DNA from: Reichenbachiella sp.
Lineage (GTDB): Bacteria > Bacteroidota > Bacteroidia > Cytophagales > Cyclobacteriaceae
Length of the DNA stretch: 64,000 bases
Assembly (NCBI RefSeq): GCF_033344935.1
Contig: NZ_JAWPMM010000001.1
Span: forward strand, 1,722,001 to 1,786,000
Direction: 5' to 3'
Shown here: positions 24,399 through 32,446 of the stretch, one piece after another
Layout: each line of letters starts with the position of its first letter
How positions within the stretch are numbered: the stretch's first letter is position 1
Position numbers and translations under genes: made by a program
Notes under the pieces: generated by a model
The model's input: the letters and a program-made list of their open reading frames with translations, nothing else
Database searches by the model: none
Told to the model about the DNA's origin: nothing

Positions 24399-24734
24399 AT
24401 GAAAGCTTTATCATTATTAGTGATCGCAACTTTAACCTTCTCATCAGTAGCAATGGCTGAAATCCACGGTGCAGAAACCAAGGATGTTTCAGAAGTAAAG
24501 GCAAACATCTTCGCTCAGAAAAATGGTATGGTTTACATCCAGGTGGAGAATCCTGCGGATAGTAAGGTAAGAATTACTATAAAAGACGAAGCCGGTGTTA
24601 CTCTTTACGGTGGCAAAGTCAAAAAAGACAAAGTGTTGAAGAGATTTGATGTTTCAAACCTTCCTGCTGGATCATATTCTTACGAAGTGAGCAATGAGGA
24701 TTACAGCGTACTAAAGAAAATCGAAAAGAAGTAA
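24399..24734 (+). CDS. Small secreted protein of unknown function, copy 1
   Basis: The 111-residue product has a signal peptide MKALSLLVIATLTFSSVAMA and a mature part of about 90 residues. Its pattern ANIFAQKNGMVYIQVENPADSKVRITIKDEAGVTLYGGKVKKD...FDVSNLPAGSYSYEVSNEDYSVLKKIEKK resembles a single immunoglobulin-like beta-sandwich, as found in Bacteroidetes T9SS-type or DUF3244-like proteins. No catalytic motif is visible. It differs from copy 2 only at T68I and K76N. A strong terminator follows at 24796-24830. Confidence 0.8.
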   Translation: MKALSLLVIATLTFSSVAMAEIHGAETKDVSEVKANIFAQKNGMVYIQVENPADSKVRITIKDEAGVTLYGGKVKKDKVLKRFDVSNLPAGSYSYEVSNEDYSVLKKIEKK

Positions 24735-24795
24735 TCGACTCGGTCGGTTATTCAAAGAAACTTAATCGTTAAGTAGTTTTGTTTTTGTATCATGC

Positions 24796-24830
24796 AAAGT
24801 ATCCTGTCCTGGCCGACAGGATACTTTTTT
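24796..24830 (+). terminator. Terminator of duplicated gene, copy 1
   Basis: A 13-bp perfect stem (AAAGTATCCTGTC / GACAGGATACTTT) with loop CTGGCC is followed by a run of T. It is identical in copy 2. Confidence 0.9.
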
Positions 24831-25133
24831 TATGTCCAATCTATACATTTTATTAAGTAATCCCACAATGGTTGATGTGGTTGTAACAAAAGTATCTAGC
24901 AGGCTCTGTGATATTATTAGTATGTTGGTCATACCAATGGACCCTTTCGGGACAAGATCAACATGGATCGCCAAATAAAACAAACCTTATCTGGTAGTTA
25001 TTACTCAATAATAACCCTTGCCTTCTATCACTAGAAAGCCATTCATTAGCTATACAAAGGAGTATCTTCGCTGACTTACAGACTGCTATGAGTTGAAGTT
25101 TCGCCTGTAGCTAAACTCCGCACGAAAAGACAA
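24831..25133. other. Non-coding stretch between repeat copy 1 and the IS
   Basis: No credible gene was found in these 303 bases; a 73-codon minus-strand frame has no protein-like features. It may be remains of sequence disrupted by the IS insertion or by the duplication. Confidence 0.4.
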
Positions 25134-25170
25134 TCATTAAAGAGGTTTCTTGAAGTCAATCCTGTCCAAG
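25134..25170 (+). repeat. Left terminal inverted repeat of the IS
   Basis: Exact reverse complement of 26483-26519; 36 bases are certain and the outermost base is uncertain. Confidence 0.9.
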
Positions 25171-25247
25171 ACGGATTTACAGAAAAAGTGGCAAACCCAC
25201 CGAAGTGGGTTAGATTTATTTAGCGATAAATAAAATCAATTGCCGAT

Positions 25248-26414
25248 ATGAATATGACACTTTTTGCTCAAATAGTTGGGCTACTTCCACGAGAAGATTT
25301 CGATAAATTAGTTGGACAGCATAATTCTAATAAGCATAGCAAAGGTCTGGATAGCTGGCATCAGCTAATTGCAATGGTATTTTGTCAATTTACCAAGTGT
25401 GAAGGGCTTCGTGATATTTGCAATGGACTAATGTCGGCACAAGGAAATTTAAATCACCTGGGCATCAGTCACCTAGTAAAACGATCTACTTTGAGCTATC
25501 AAAATACACATCGTAGTTGGGAGCTATTCAGAGATTTTTATCTCAAATGTAAGGAAAGGCTGTTTGAACAGGGTAATCGTAAAGACCGCAGGAAGTTAAG
25601 CAGGATAAAGGCGAAGATATTTATGTTAGATGCCAGTTTGATAGGTGTCTGCCTTAAAGTATTTGACTGGGCACATTACAGACAATGTAAGGGTGCGATG
25701 AAATTGCACATGCTCTTGGATTACGACAACTGCCTGCCTCAATATATGTATTTCACTGATGGAAGAAAGCATGAAGCTCCTGCTGCCAGGCAATTTAGCA
25801 TGCCCAAAGGCAGTGTAGTAGTGGCAGACAGGGGTTTTCTTGACTTTAAACTCCTGCAACACTGGCATGAGCAGGGACTGAATTTTGTAGTCCGTTGTAG
25901 AGACGATGTGTCTTTGGAAACAATTGCCAGTTGTAGCAAAACAAAAATGCCAATTATGAAAGACGCCAAGATAAATTTGAGCCCAAATTCAAGAAAAGTG
26001 TATCAAAGGCCACTGCGCCTTGTAGAGATCTGGGATGAGGTGAATCAGAAAATTATCAGACTCTTAACCAATCAAAAGACTTGGACAGCACAAACCATCT
26101 CTGAGCTTTATAAACAGAGATGGTCAATAGAAATATTCTTTCGAGATATCAAAACTCATCTGAAAGTCAAAACCTTTATTGGTACAAGCCCAAATGCAGT
26201 ATTGATCCAGCTATGGACCGCAATGCTGGCCATGCTGATCCTGAAATACCTTAAAATCAAGGCAAAATATAACTGGTCACTAGCTAATCTGATCAGCTTT
26301 ATCAGAATCGCAATCCTATCTAAAATAGACTTGTTCAAATGGCTCAATCAGCCTTTCATCCCAGAAGGGTTTACATGCCCAGATGCCAGTCAACAACTAT
26401 CATTCAATTTATAA
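25248..26414 (+). CDS. IS4-family DDE transposase
   Basis: The 388-residue transposase has an N-terminal DUF4372-like helical region (FAQIVGLLPREDFDKLVGQHNSNKHSKGLDSWHQLIAMVFCQF). Its RNase H-like catalytic core shows the first Asp in MLDASLIG, the second in VVADRGFLD, and the Glu within the YREK-type motif YKQRWSIEIFFRDIKTHLKVK. All DDE residues are present and the frame is unbroken. The N terminus and motif order place it in the IS4 group common in Bacteroidetes. It cuts and pastes the element by acting on the flanking inverted repeats. Confidence 0.95.
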   Translation: MNMTLFAQIVGLLPREDFDKLVGQHNSNKHSKGLDSWHQLIAMVFCQFTKCEGLRDICNGLMSAQGNLNHLGISHLVKRSTLSYQNTHRSWELFRDFYLKCKERLFEQGNRKDRRKLSRIKAKIFMLDASLIGVCLKVFDWAHYRQCKGAMKLHMLLDYDNCLPQYMYFTDGRKHEAPAARQFSMPKGSVVVADRGFLDFKLLQHWHEQGLNFVVRCRDDVSLETIASCSKTKMPIMKDAKINLSPNSRKVYQRPLRLVEIWDEVNQKIIRLLTNQKTWTAQTISELYKQRWSIEIFFRDIKTHLKVKTFIGTSPNAVLIQLWTAMLAMLILKYLKIKAKYNWSLANLISFIRIAILSKIDLFKWLNQPFIPEGFTCPDASQQLSFNL

Positions 26415-26482
26415 GGGAGATACCTCAAGAAAGTGGCTGAAAATTGCAGGCTACAGCTTGTATCACAACATATTTAAAACAA

Positions 26483-26519
26483 CTTGGACAGGATTGACTT
26501 CAAGAAACCTCTTTAATGA
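26483..26519 (-). repeat. Right terminal inverted repeat of the IS
   Basis: Exact reverse complement of 25134-25170. Confidence 0.9.
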
Positions 26520-26765
26520 ACCACGTATATGATGTTTGTTATTATCACTTATATGCCCTTTTCTTGTTGGTTACCTGTTGTATAACAGGTAATAATATGT
26601 GTATTGTTCGAGCTATGTTTTTGTATGAAAAAGCACCAATAAATTCATCTGAAAACGTCTACATTTCAACTATGAAATTATATAGCTCACCGGAATTTAC
26701 TTTCGCTGGTCGGAAAACGCCGTTAATCTTGCTACATAATTATTAAACAAGAAAAACAAATTCTT

Positions 26766-27101
26766 ATGAAAGCTTTATCATTATTAGTGATCGCAACTCT
26801 AACCTTCTCATCAGTAGCAATGGCTGAAATCCACGGTGCAGAAACCAAGGACGTTTCAGAAGTAAAGGCAAACATCTTCGCTCAGAAAAATGGTATGGTG
26901 TACATCCAGGTGGAGAATCCTGCGGATAGTAAGGTAAGAATTACTATAAAAGACGAAGCCGGTGTTATCCTTTACGGTGGCAAAGTCAAAAATGACAAAG
27001 TGTTGAAGAGATTTGATGTTTCAAACCTTCCTGCTGGATCATATTCTTACGAAGTAAGCAATGAAGATTACAGCGTACTAAAGAAAATCGAAAAGAAGTA
27101 A
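26766..27101 (+). CDS. Small secreted protein of unknown function, copy 2
   Basis: The 111-residue paralogue of 24399-24734 has the same signal peptide and predicted beta-sandwich. Relative to copy 1 it has eight base changes in 336. Five codons change silently, and two changes alter the protein: T68 to I and K76 to N. The excess of silent changes suggests both copies are under selection and make functional protein. Leader and 3' untranslated regions are identical to copy 1, so expression signals are probably shared. Confidence 0.8.
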   Translation: MKALSLLVIATLTFSSVAMAEIHGAETKDVSEVKANIFAQKNGMVYIQVENPADSKVRITIKDEAGVILYGGKVKNDKVLKRFDVSNLPAGSYSYEVSNEDYSVLKKIEKK

Positions 27102-27162
27102 TCGACTCGGTCGGTTATTCAAAGAAACTTAATCGTTAAGTAGTTTTGTTTTTGTATCATGC

Positions 27163-27197
27163 AAAGTATCCTGTCCTGGCCGACAGGATACTTTTTT
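27163..27197 (+). terminator. Terminator of duplicated gene, copy 2
   Basis: Same 13-bp stem, CTGGCC loop and T-run as at 24796-24830. It also lies 9 bases past the stop of the convergent XRE gene and may serve it. Confidence 0.9.
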
Positions 27198-27206
27198 GTT
27201 TTTGGT

Positions 27207-27401
27207 CTAATCCTCATATAGGAATATTTCTTCAATTGATGTATCAAAGAGTTTAGATGCTTTAAAAGCTAAAGGCAAACTTGGATCGAATTTACCTTTT
27301 TCTATGGCATTGATGGTTTGTCTAGATACAGCTAAAAGATCAGCCAATTGTGCCTGGGTCATGTCTCGCTCAGCACGAAGTACTTTTAGTTTGTTTTTCA
27401 T
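27207..27401 (-). CDS. XRE-family HTH regulator
   Basis: The 64-residue protein is a bare Cro/CI-type HTH: NKLKVLRAERDMTQAQLADLLAVSRQTINAIEKGKFDPSLPLAFKASKLFDTSIEEIFLYED. It belongs to the YozG-like group of small DNA-binding proteins, which typically sit beside a membrane protein gene. Its ATG overlaps the stop of the upstream membrane gene by 4 bases, so the pair is one operon. It probably binds the AAACTTTACATAAA repeats upstream of the pair (autoregulation inferred). Confidence 0.93.
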   Translation of the reverse strand: MKNKLKVLRAERDMTQAQLADLLAVSRQTINAIEKGKFDPSLPLAFKASKLFDTSIEEIFLYED

Positions 27402-27811
27402 TTGTATCTAATTCTTCCAATCAAAATAGCTACTGCATAGGTAAGGCCAATCAGAATAACCAAATGTGATATTTCTGCATCTACAGCAATCACATTAGTT
27501 ACATCGAGAAGCGAATAGCTTAATCCAGTAACTATTCCTACGCCCAAAGAAATTGCCATGGCTTCAAGTTGGATTTTCTTTTGCATTTCATCCAATCCAT
27601 TGATATGACGTTTATTGGCCATTATCATTCCTACACCCAGTGCAAAATTTAAGATGACGCCACTAATTGTAGCCGTTTGATTGTCCCATATCATTAGAGG
27701 CCCGAAAGTAGCCAAGGCCATTGAGGCTGTCCAGGCGAAGGTCCAGTAGGCAAGATGAAGTGTGTTTCTCTTCATTTCTGCTGCCCAGTTGTTATTCGGA
27801 GTAGTTGTCAT
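27398..27811 (-). CDS. Small four-helix membrane protein paired with the XRE regulator
   Basis: The 137-residue protein has four likely membrane helices: YWTFAWTASMALATFGPLMIW, ATISGVILNFALGVGMIMA, AMAISLGVGIVTGLSYSLL and HLVILIGLTYAVAILIGRI. Between helices 2 and 3 lies a conserved-looking NKRHINGLDEMQKKIQLEA. The last pattern (GLDEMQRKI.LEA) recurs in Bacteroidetes and proteobacterial membrane proteins found beside a YozG-type HTH. Function unknown; the regulator may be controlled by sequestration at this protein, as proposed for similar pairs. Confidence 0.8.
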   Translation of the reverse strand: MTTTPNNNWAAEMKRNTLHLAYWTFAWTASMALATFGPLMIWDNQTATISGVILNFALGVGMIMANKRHINGLDEMQKKIQLEAMAISLGVGIVTGLSYSLLDVTNVIAVDAEISHLVILIGLTYAVAILIGRIRYK

Positions 27812-27830
27812 GTATGTGTTGTTTGATAAT

Positions 27831-27895
27831 ATGTAAATAAAACTTTACATAAATATATATTAATTATCAAAAATGACAAATAAACTTTACATAAA
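27831..27895 (-). promoter_or_regulatory. Operator-like repeats before the XRE pair
   Basis: Two exact copies of AAACTTTACATAAA lie at 27840-27853 and 27882-27895, 42 bp apart (about four helical turns). The first also forms an inverted repeat, ATGTAAA / TTTACAT, at 27831-27850. The very AT-rich region is directly upstream of the minus-strand operon start at 27811. Confidence 0.55.
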
Positions 27896-27928
27896 GACAA
27901 TGTTACTTGATTAATTGGAAAGGGGTAA

Positions 27929-28819
27929 TTACACCCAATGAATCCCTTTTTTCAATAAGTCTAGCGTCTGTTGTTCTTTTGATCCCTGTGCTGGAATATG
28001 ATTGTACTCCCAATTGGCTTGGGGAGGCAAGCTCATCAAAATAGATTCGGTTCGCCCATCGGTATCGAGTCCGAACTTAGTGCCTTTGTCCCAGATGAGA
28101 TTGAACTCCGCATATCGGCCACGGCGTAGATATTGCCATTGTTTTTCGTTTTCACTGAAATTCAAATCTTTGTTCTTGGTCATTAGATGTGTATAGATGG
28201 GTGCAAACTGACTGCCTACCTCTTTTACAAATTCCCATCGATCTTCCTTGCTGAATTGATCGTTGGAAGATAAGCGATCGAAGAAAATACCACCAATACC
28301 TCGAGTCTCTTTCCTGTGTTTGATGTAGAAATAATCATCCGCCCATTTTTTGAACTCAGGGTAGTAGCTTGAGTCATGGCGGTCACAGCAGTTTTTCATC
28401 TGTGTATGGAAGAACTTGGCATCTTCTTCATTTACATAGTGTGGAGTTAGATCGATACCACCACCAAACCAGCTGATACCATTACTCATTTCAAAGTATC
28501 TGACATTCATATGAATGATTGGCACCATGGGACTGTGAGGGTGCATCACAATCGATACGCCGGTGGCGAAGAAGTCGGCCTGGTCGATTTTCAACGCTTC
28601 TAGTATTTTAGCGGGCGTAGGGCCATGCACAGCGGAGAAATTGACCCCGCCTTTTTCAAGAATATTTCCTTCTTTGATGACCCTGGTTCTACCGCCGCCA
28701 CCTTCTGGTCTTTCCCAGAGGTCCTCATGAAATTTGCCTTTGCCGTCAGTTTGTTCAAGAGCCGAGCAAATGTCATCTTGAAGTCCCTTAAACCATTCTT
28801 GTATTTCTTCTTTTGTCAT
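27929..28819 (-). CDS. hemF: Oxygen-dependent coproporphyrinogen III oxidase
   Basis: HemF converts coproporphyrinogen III to protoporphyrinogen IX using oxygen, late in heme synthesis. The 296-residue length is typical. Diagnostic segments are EDLWERPEGGGGRTRVIKEG, GVNFSAVHG, HMNVRYFE, WFGGGIDLTPHY, RGIGGIFFDRL and the C-terminal RRGRYAEFNLIWDKGTKFGL with ESILMSLPP. The presence of HemF implies growth in oxygen. It starts 9 bases after the tamL stop on the same strand, so the two are probably co-transcribed. Confidence 0.97.
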   Translation of the reverse strand: MTKEEIQEWFKGLQDDICSALEQTDGKGKFHEDLWERPEGGGGRTRVIKEGNILEKGGVNFSAVHGPTPAKILEALKIDQADFFATGVSIVMHPHSPMVPIIHMNVRYFEMSNGISWFGGGIDLTPHYVNEEDAKFFHTQMKNCCDRHDSSYYPEFKKWADDYFYIKHRKETRGIGGIFFDRLSSNDQFSKEDRWEFVKEVGSQFAPIYTHLMTKNKDLNFSENEKQWQYLRRGRYAEFNLIWDKGTKFGLDTDGRTESILMSLPPQANWEYNHIPAQGSKEQQTLDLLKKGIHWV

Positions 28820-28828
28820 CAGCTTAAA

Positions 28829-31243
28829 TTAAAAAGGATATCCAATACCCAGATTCCATACCAGGCGATTGTAGTTGCTATAATCAGGTAGATCAAAACT
28901 ACCTCGCTTTACATTGTTGTCATACCTGGTTTGATTACCAGGGTCATAGACTTTCCATGCAGCATCGAGTCTCAGCAATAGAAAAGAAAAGTCTAATCGG
29001 AGACCATATCCAGCCCCTATGGCGATCTCTTTTAGAAAATTGTCAAATTGAAATTGGCTACCAGGTCTTACTGGATCTACACGCATCGTCCATGTATTAC
29101 CCATATCTATAAATAGCGCCCCGTGAAGGAAACCAAATATTTTATGTCGAAGCTCTACGCTTGTCTCAAGTAAAATTTCACCTGGCTGCTCAAAGTCATT
29201 GGTATAAACACCTAATGAATCCACGGGGAGATAGGAACCAGGTCCCAGTCGTCGTGGTTCCCAAGCACGAATACTATTGCTACCACCTGCAAAAAAGAAT
29301 TCCTCATAGGGTAGGGTCTCATTTTCTCCGTAAGGAATGGCTACACCTAAATGTGCGCGATAGGCGAGGGTTACTTGAGAATTGATAGGTGCTGAATGTC
29401 GAAAATCGAGGTCAACCTTGGCATACTGGAAGTACTCCAAATCTCTCTCAATCATTTTTTGTGCGATAGCGCTGTAAAAATTGCCTCCTGCTTCCAGTTG
29501 GTATCTGAAGAAAGATGATTTTTCTTTTCTGTTTCCATAGTCGTTGATGTTGTAGGTTACACTGAACCAGGTACTACTTACAAACGAAGGCAAGAATGAG
29601 TTTTTTAGGTTGTTGCCTTGTGCTTCCAATTCATCTAGAAAGTCTTGGTATTCCTGCGTCTTTATATGAGAGTCAATAAAATTAATATCAGCGATGTTTA
29701 GGGCATAGTTTCTTCGTTTCTTAGAGTTCTGCCAGCTTAGAATCAACGAAGTATTGATGTTGGTACGCAGGTATTCCGTTCTGTTGGTATAGTTCAGACC
29801 AAAGGAAAGCCTGGTTTTGGGATTGAGGTGTCCAATCTTGGCTCTAAATTCAGGCTGTAAGGGAATCATGAACTGTGGGAAAGTGAAAGCGAGGTTGGCA
29901 CCATAGTCCAGTGAGGAATACGGGTTGCCGGTGTCAGTTGCACCTGAGATACCTTCAAAACCCACTCTGCCACTTAGTTCCATCACTTCCAGGCCACGGA
30001 AGGTATTCCTGTTTTTTATGGAGGCATTGAAAAATGGTCCCGGTAGTCCTTTGCTCACATTGAGTCCTAGCTCAGAGGAGGTTTGAAACTTCTTGAGCGG
30101 ACTGGTGAATACATTTGAAATGAATTGCCCACCGGTTGTATCATAATTCACATTGATGAATTTGAAGATATCCATGTTAGACAGCTGTTTCTGAGTCTCC
30201 AGTGTATTGGATCTACGGTAGAGTTCTCCAGGTTTAATGAATATTCTTCGGTCAAGAATTTTTTCCGAGTATTGTTTGCTATAGAATTGGTAGGTTATGC
30301 CTTCAAAACTTTCATTCTCCCGATTATGGACTAAGCCTGTAATGTCCGCGTCAGTAGTGAAAATGACGGAGTCAATGGTATAGACTTTGTGTTTAGGTTG
30401 ATTATTGGGGTTGCGAATGGTCAAGCCAATAATAACTTTCCTATTTCCTAAGGAGGATGAATCCACAACAAAACTGATAAACTGTCGACTAAAATTATAG
30501 TAACCATTATTGAGCATAAGGGTATTGAGTCGGTCTCTTTCCTGTACAAGGTTCGCCTGCTCATAATTTTCAGTGGTCTTTAAGAATGACTCTTCAGAGG
30601 ACTCGATGACCCTATTGTACACAGCGGTGTCAGGAATATTGTAAAAGAGGGAATCGATAATGTAGGGCTGATTTCGTTCGATGGTGTAAACCGTTGAAAC
30701 CATTTTGAATGTGTTTTCAGTCGAATAAGTGACCTCGGAATTGAAGTAACCTTTAGTCTTCATATAGTCTTTGATTTTTTCAACCGTAGCCCGTTCTTTG
30801 GCTGAATCAAAAATGGCCAAAGGCTCACCCATTCTCATACCAAAATTCCCTTCTTTGATGTTTCTGATCTGTTTGTTGACCTTTTTGTTCATCTTGGTCC
30901 TGAGCCGTTTCTTTTGCTTCTCCTTCTCTTTTTGAGCTATTTTTTCTTTGAATTTGATTTGAATGTCTTCAATTTTTTGTTCGTATTTCGCAGAGTCATA
31001 GCGCTTCACGCCACGTTGATAAATGCCAACATAAGGAGACCAGGGAATGAAGAGAATTTTTCGATTGGGTTTATAGACGTACAGCGACTGAATATCTTCT
31101 TTATTCAGTTTATCTGCGCCATCTAGTTTTTGTTCGACTAGCAAGGATTCACCAGCAGGCAAAAATCTACGACCCATGCACCCTGTGAGAAACAGGAACA
31201 TGATCAGGATGATCGGCCCATATGAAGGTTTGAAATTGTTAAT
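28829..31243 (-). CDS. tamL: TamL-type lipoprotein, BamA-family outer-membrane barrel
   Basis: The protein of about 800 residues belongs to the Omp85/BamA superfamily. It has POTRA-like modules (YMKTKGYFNSEVTYSTEN..., LNTLMLNNGYYNF) and a C-terminal barrel with FGLNYTNRTEYLRTN, EEFFFAGGSNSIRAWEPRRLGPGSY and LRLDFSFLLLRLDAAWKVYDPG. The RAWEPRRLGPGSY segment corresponds to the conserved lid-lock region of Omp85 proteins. A lipobox LTGC near the start marks it as TamL, the lipid-anchored TamA paralogue of Bacteroidetes that works with TamB. The first ATG (31201) leaves only seven residues before the lipid cysteine; an in-frame ATT at 31243, preceded by GAGAAAAG, gives a normal signal and is used here. 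Confidence 0.85.
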   Translation of the reverse strand: MNNFKPSYGPIILIMFLFLTGCMGRRFLPAGESLLVEQKLDGADKLNKEDIQSLYVYKPNRKILFIPWSPYVGIYQRGVKRYDSAKYEQKIEDIQIKFKEKIAQKEKEKQKKRLRTKMNKKVNKQIRNIKEGNFGMRMGEPLAIFDSAKERATVEKIKDYMKTKGYFNSEVTYSTENTFKMVSTVYTIERNQPYIIDSLFYNIPDTAVYNRVIESSEESFLKTTENYEQANLVQERDRLNTLMLNNGYYNFSRQFISFVVDSSSLGNRKVIIGLTIRNPNNQPKHKVYTIDSVIFTTDADITGLVHNRENESFEGITYQFYSKQYSEKILDRRIFIKPGELYRRSNTLETQKQLSNMDIFKFINVNYDTTGGQFISNVFTSPLKKFQTSSELGLNVSKGLPGPFFNASIKNRNTFRGLEVMELSGRVGFEGISGATDTGNPYSSLDYGANLAFTFPQFMIPLQPEFRAKIGHLNPKTRLSFGLNYTNRTEYLRTNINTSLILSWQNSKKRRNYALNIADINFIDSHIKTQEYQDFLDELEAQGNNLKNSFLPSFVSSTWFSVTYNINDYGNRKEKSSFFRYQLEAGGNFYSAIAQKMIERDLEYFQYAKVDLDFRHSAPINSQVTLAYRAHLGVAIPYGENETLPYEEFFFAGGSNSIRAWEPRRLGPGSYLPVDSLGVYTNDFEQPGEILLETSVELRHKIFGFLHGALFIDMGNTWTMRVDPVRPGSQFQFDNFLKEIAIGAGYGLRLDFSFLLLRLDAAWKVYDPGNQTRYDNNVKRGSFDLPDYSNYNRLVWNLGIGYPF

Positions 31244-31383
31244 ACTTTTCTCTGTCTAGTCGATGATCCATTGCCTTGATTTACTGATTATCCATTAAGT
31301 TTGGACAAATGTCAGCTGTCGGTTTTAGATCGCCGTGAATGCCGCGCAAAAGCTAAATTTTGATAAATAAAGCACAACAATTG

Positions 31384-32124
31384 ATGATTTCAAATCGAGA
31401 GTCAAAATTCATTAAATCCCTACAATTAAAAAAATTCCGGCAGCTGGAAAATCAGTTTGTCGTGGAAGGGGCAAAAAATGTGCTAGAACTGCTACAGTCC
31501 GACTTAGAAGTGATTAGGGTATTTGGGACCTCTGATTTTTTGAATAAGCATCAAGATACTTTGTCTAAACATTCCGAATTGGTGACTGAGGCTAAAGAGG
31601 CAGAGCTAAAAAAAGTGGGAAGTTTCGCTAGTAACAACGCCGCGCTGGCCTTGGTGAAAATTCCTGTGCAAACCGAAATCAATAGTTCTCAATCCATTTT
31701 GGCTTTCGATCGCATCAAAGATCCGGGCAATCTGGGTACTGTCATCAGAATAGCTGATTGGTATGGGTTCAAACAAATCGTTTGTTCACCAGAATCGGTA
31801 GATTGTTACAATCCTAAAGTGATCTCTGCTACGATGGGGTCATTTGCTCGTGTGCAAGTACATTATATGGATCTTGGTGAACTGCTACAAAACTCAGCGC
31901 ATGTCTATGGAACGACACTACAAGGAGACAATATCCACGAACTGAAATTCCAAGAGCCTGCCGTGGTCGTATTCGGTAATGAATCTGAAGGCTTGGCTGA
32001 AGAGCTGAAGCAATACCTGACCCAAGAAGTTTACATTCCTGGTTATGGAGGAGCCGAGTCTTTAAATGTCGCAGTGTCCACCGCGGTCTTCTGTGATAAT
32101 TTTAGGCGGTTGCTGAAGGCGTAA
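31384..32124 (+). CDS. TrmH/SpoU-family RNA methyltransferase
   Basis: The 246-residue protein has an N-terminal RNA-substrate-binding domain (SKFIKSLQLKKFRQLENQFVVEGAKNVLELL). A SPOUT knot domain follows with its three motifs: RIKDPGNLGTVIRIADWYG, VVVFGNESEGL and IPGYGGAESLNVAVSTAVF. SpoU enzymes methylate ribose 2'-OH groups in rRNA or tRNA with S-adenosylmethionine. Which nucleotide is modified cannot be told; RlmB-like 23S rRNA methylation is a fair guess. The ATG at 31384 is preferred to a TTG at 31360. It is divergent from tamL. Confidence 0.9.
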   Translation: MISNRESKFIKSLQLKKFRQLENQFVVEGAKNVLELLQSDLEVIRVFGTSDFLNKHQDTLSKHSELVTEAKEAELKKVGSFASNNAALALVKIPVQTEINSSQSILAFDRIKDPGNLGTVIRIADWYGFKQIVCSPESVDCYNPKVISATMGSFARVQVHYMDLGELLQNSAHVYGTTLQGDNIHELKFQEPAVVVFGNESEGLAEELKQYLTQEVYIPGYGGAESLNVAVSTAVFCDNFRRLLKA

Positions 32125-32446
32125 CGATAACTTCGTCATTGCGAAGAGAGTGCGTAGCGGCAAAGCAAGCGATCGACATGGCAATCCTCTTCGACCTGCC
32201 TCTGATCCAGTCATTCCGTAGTGCAACGGAGGAATCTCTTGACTAGGTTGATGACTGCTAGTAGCTTAGTGGATTTCTCCTTCACCTCCTTTCGTCGGTT
32301 CATACGAAATGGCAAAAGGGAGTTTGATATCTTTTGAAATTAACTTATCCTTGAACGCAGTTTTATTGAAAATTAACAAGCAATAAACAAAACAGATTAA
32401 GTTCCGCAAGGCGCATAGTATTAAAAGGTTGTTAAATGCCAGATTC
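32125..32446. repeat. Intergenic repeat elements between methyltransferase and YARHG genes
   Basis: No gene is seen. The stretch 32134-32244 holds two head-to-tail elements, starting CGTCATTGCGAAG and GTCATTCCGTAG, each followed by GGCAATCC or GGAGGAATC. They are of the same broad class as 23077-23159. From 32300 on the sequence is plain AT-rich leader. Confidence 0.55.

Larger units (their letters stand above)
24274..24830 (+). repeat. Direct repeat unit, copy 1 (557 bp)
   Basis: This segment matches 26641-27197 with no insertions or deletions (constant offset 2367). It spans upstream region, small gene and terminator. Differences cluster in the first 67 bases (11 changes) and the coding region (8 changes). 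The 58 bases before the start codon and the 96 bases after the stop are identical. Confidence 0.9.
25134..26519 (+). mobile_element. Intact IS4-family insertion sequence
   Basis: The element of about 1.39 kb carries one transposase gene and has perfect terminal inverted repeats of 36-37 bp, at 25134-25170 and 26483-26519, starting CATTAAAGAGG and ending TCCTGTCCAAG. Both ends and the DDE transposase look complete, so the element may be active. No target-site duplication was found in the bases next to either end. It lies between the two copies of the 557-bp repeat. Confidence 0.92.
26641..27197 (+). repeat. Direct repeat unit, copy 2 (557 bp)
   Basis: Same orientation and same length as 24274-24830, offset 2367. 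It starts 121 bases after the IS right end. The intervening 26520-26640 has no gene and includes a short inverted repeat (TTACCTG...CAGGTAA) near 26570-26592. Confidence 0.9.

Noticed and set aside
24762-24983. 73-codon minus-strand frame between repeat copy 1 and the IS
   Set aside because: Overlaps a strong terminator and has no protein-like features.
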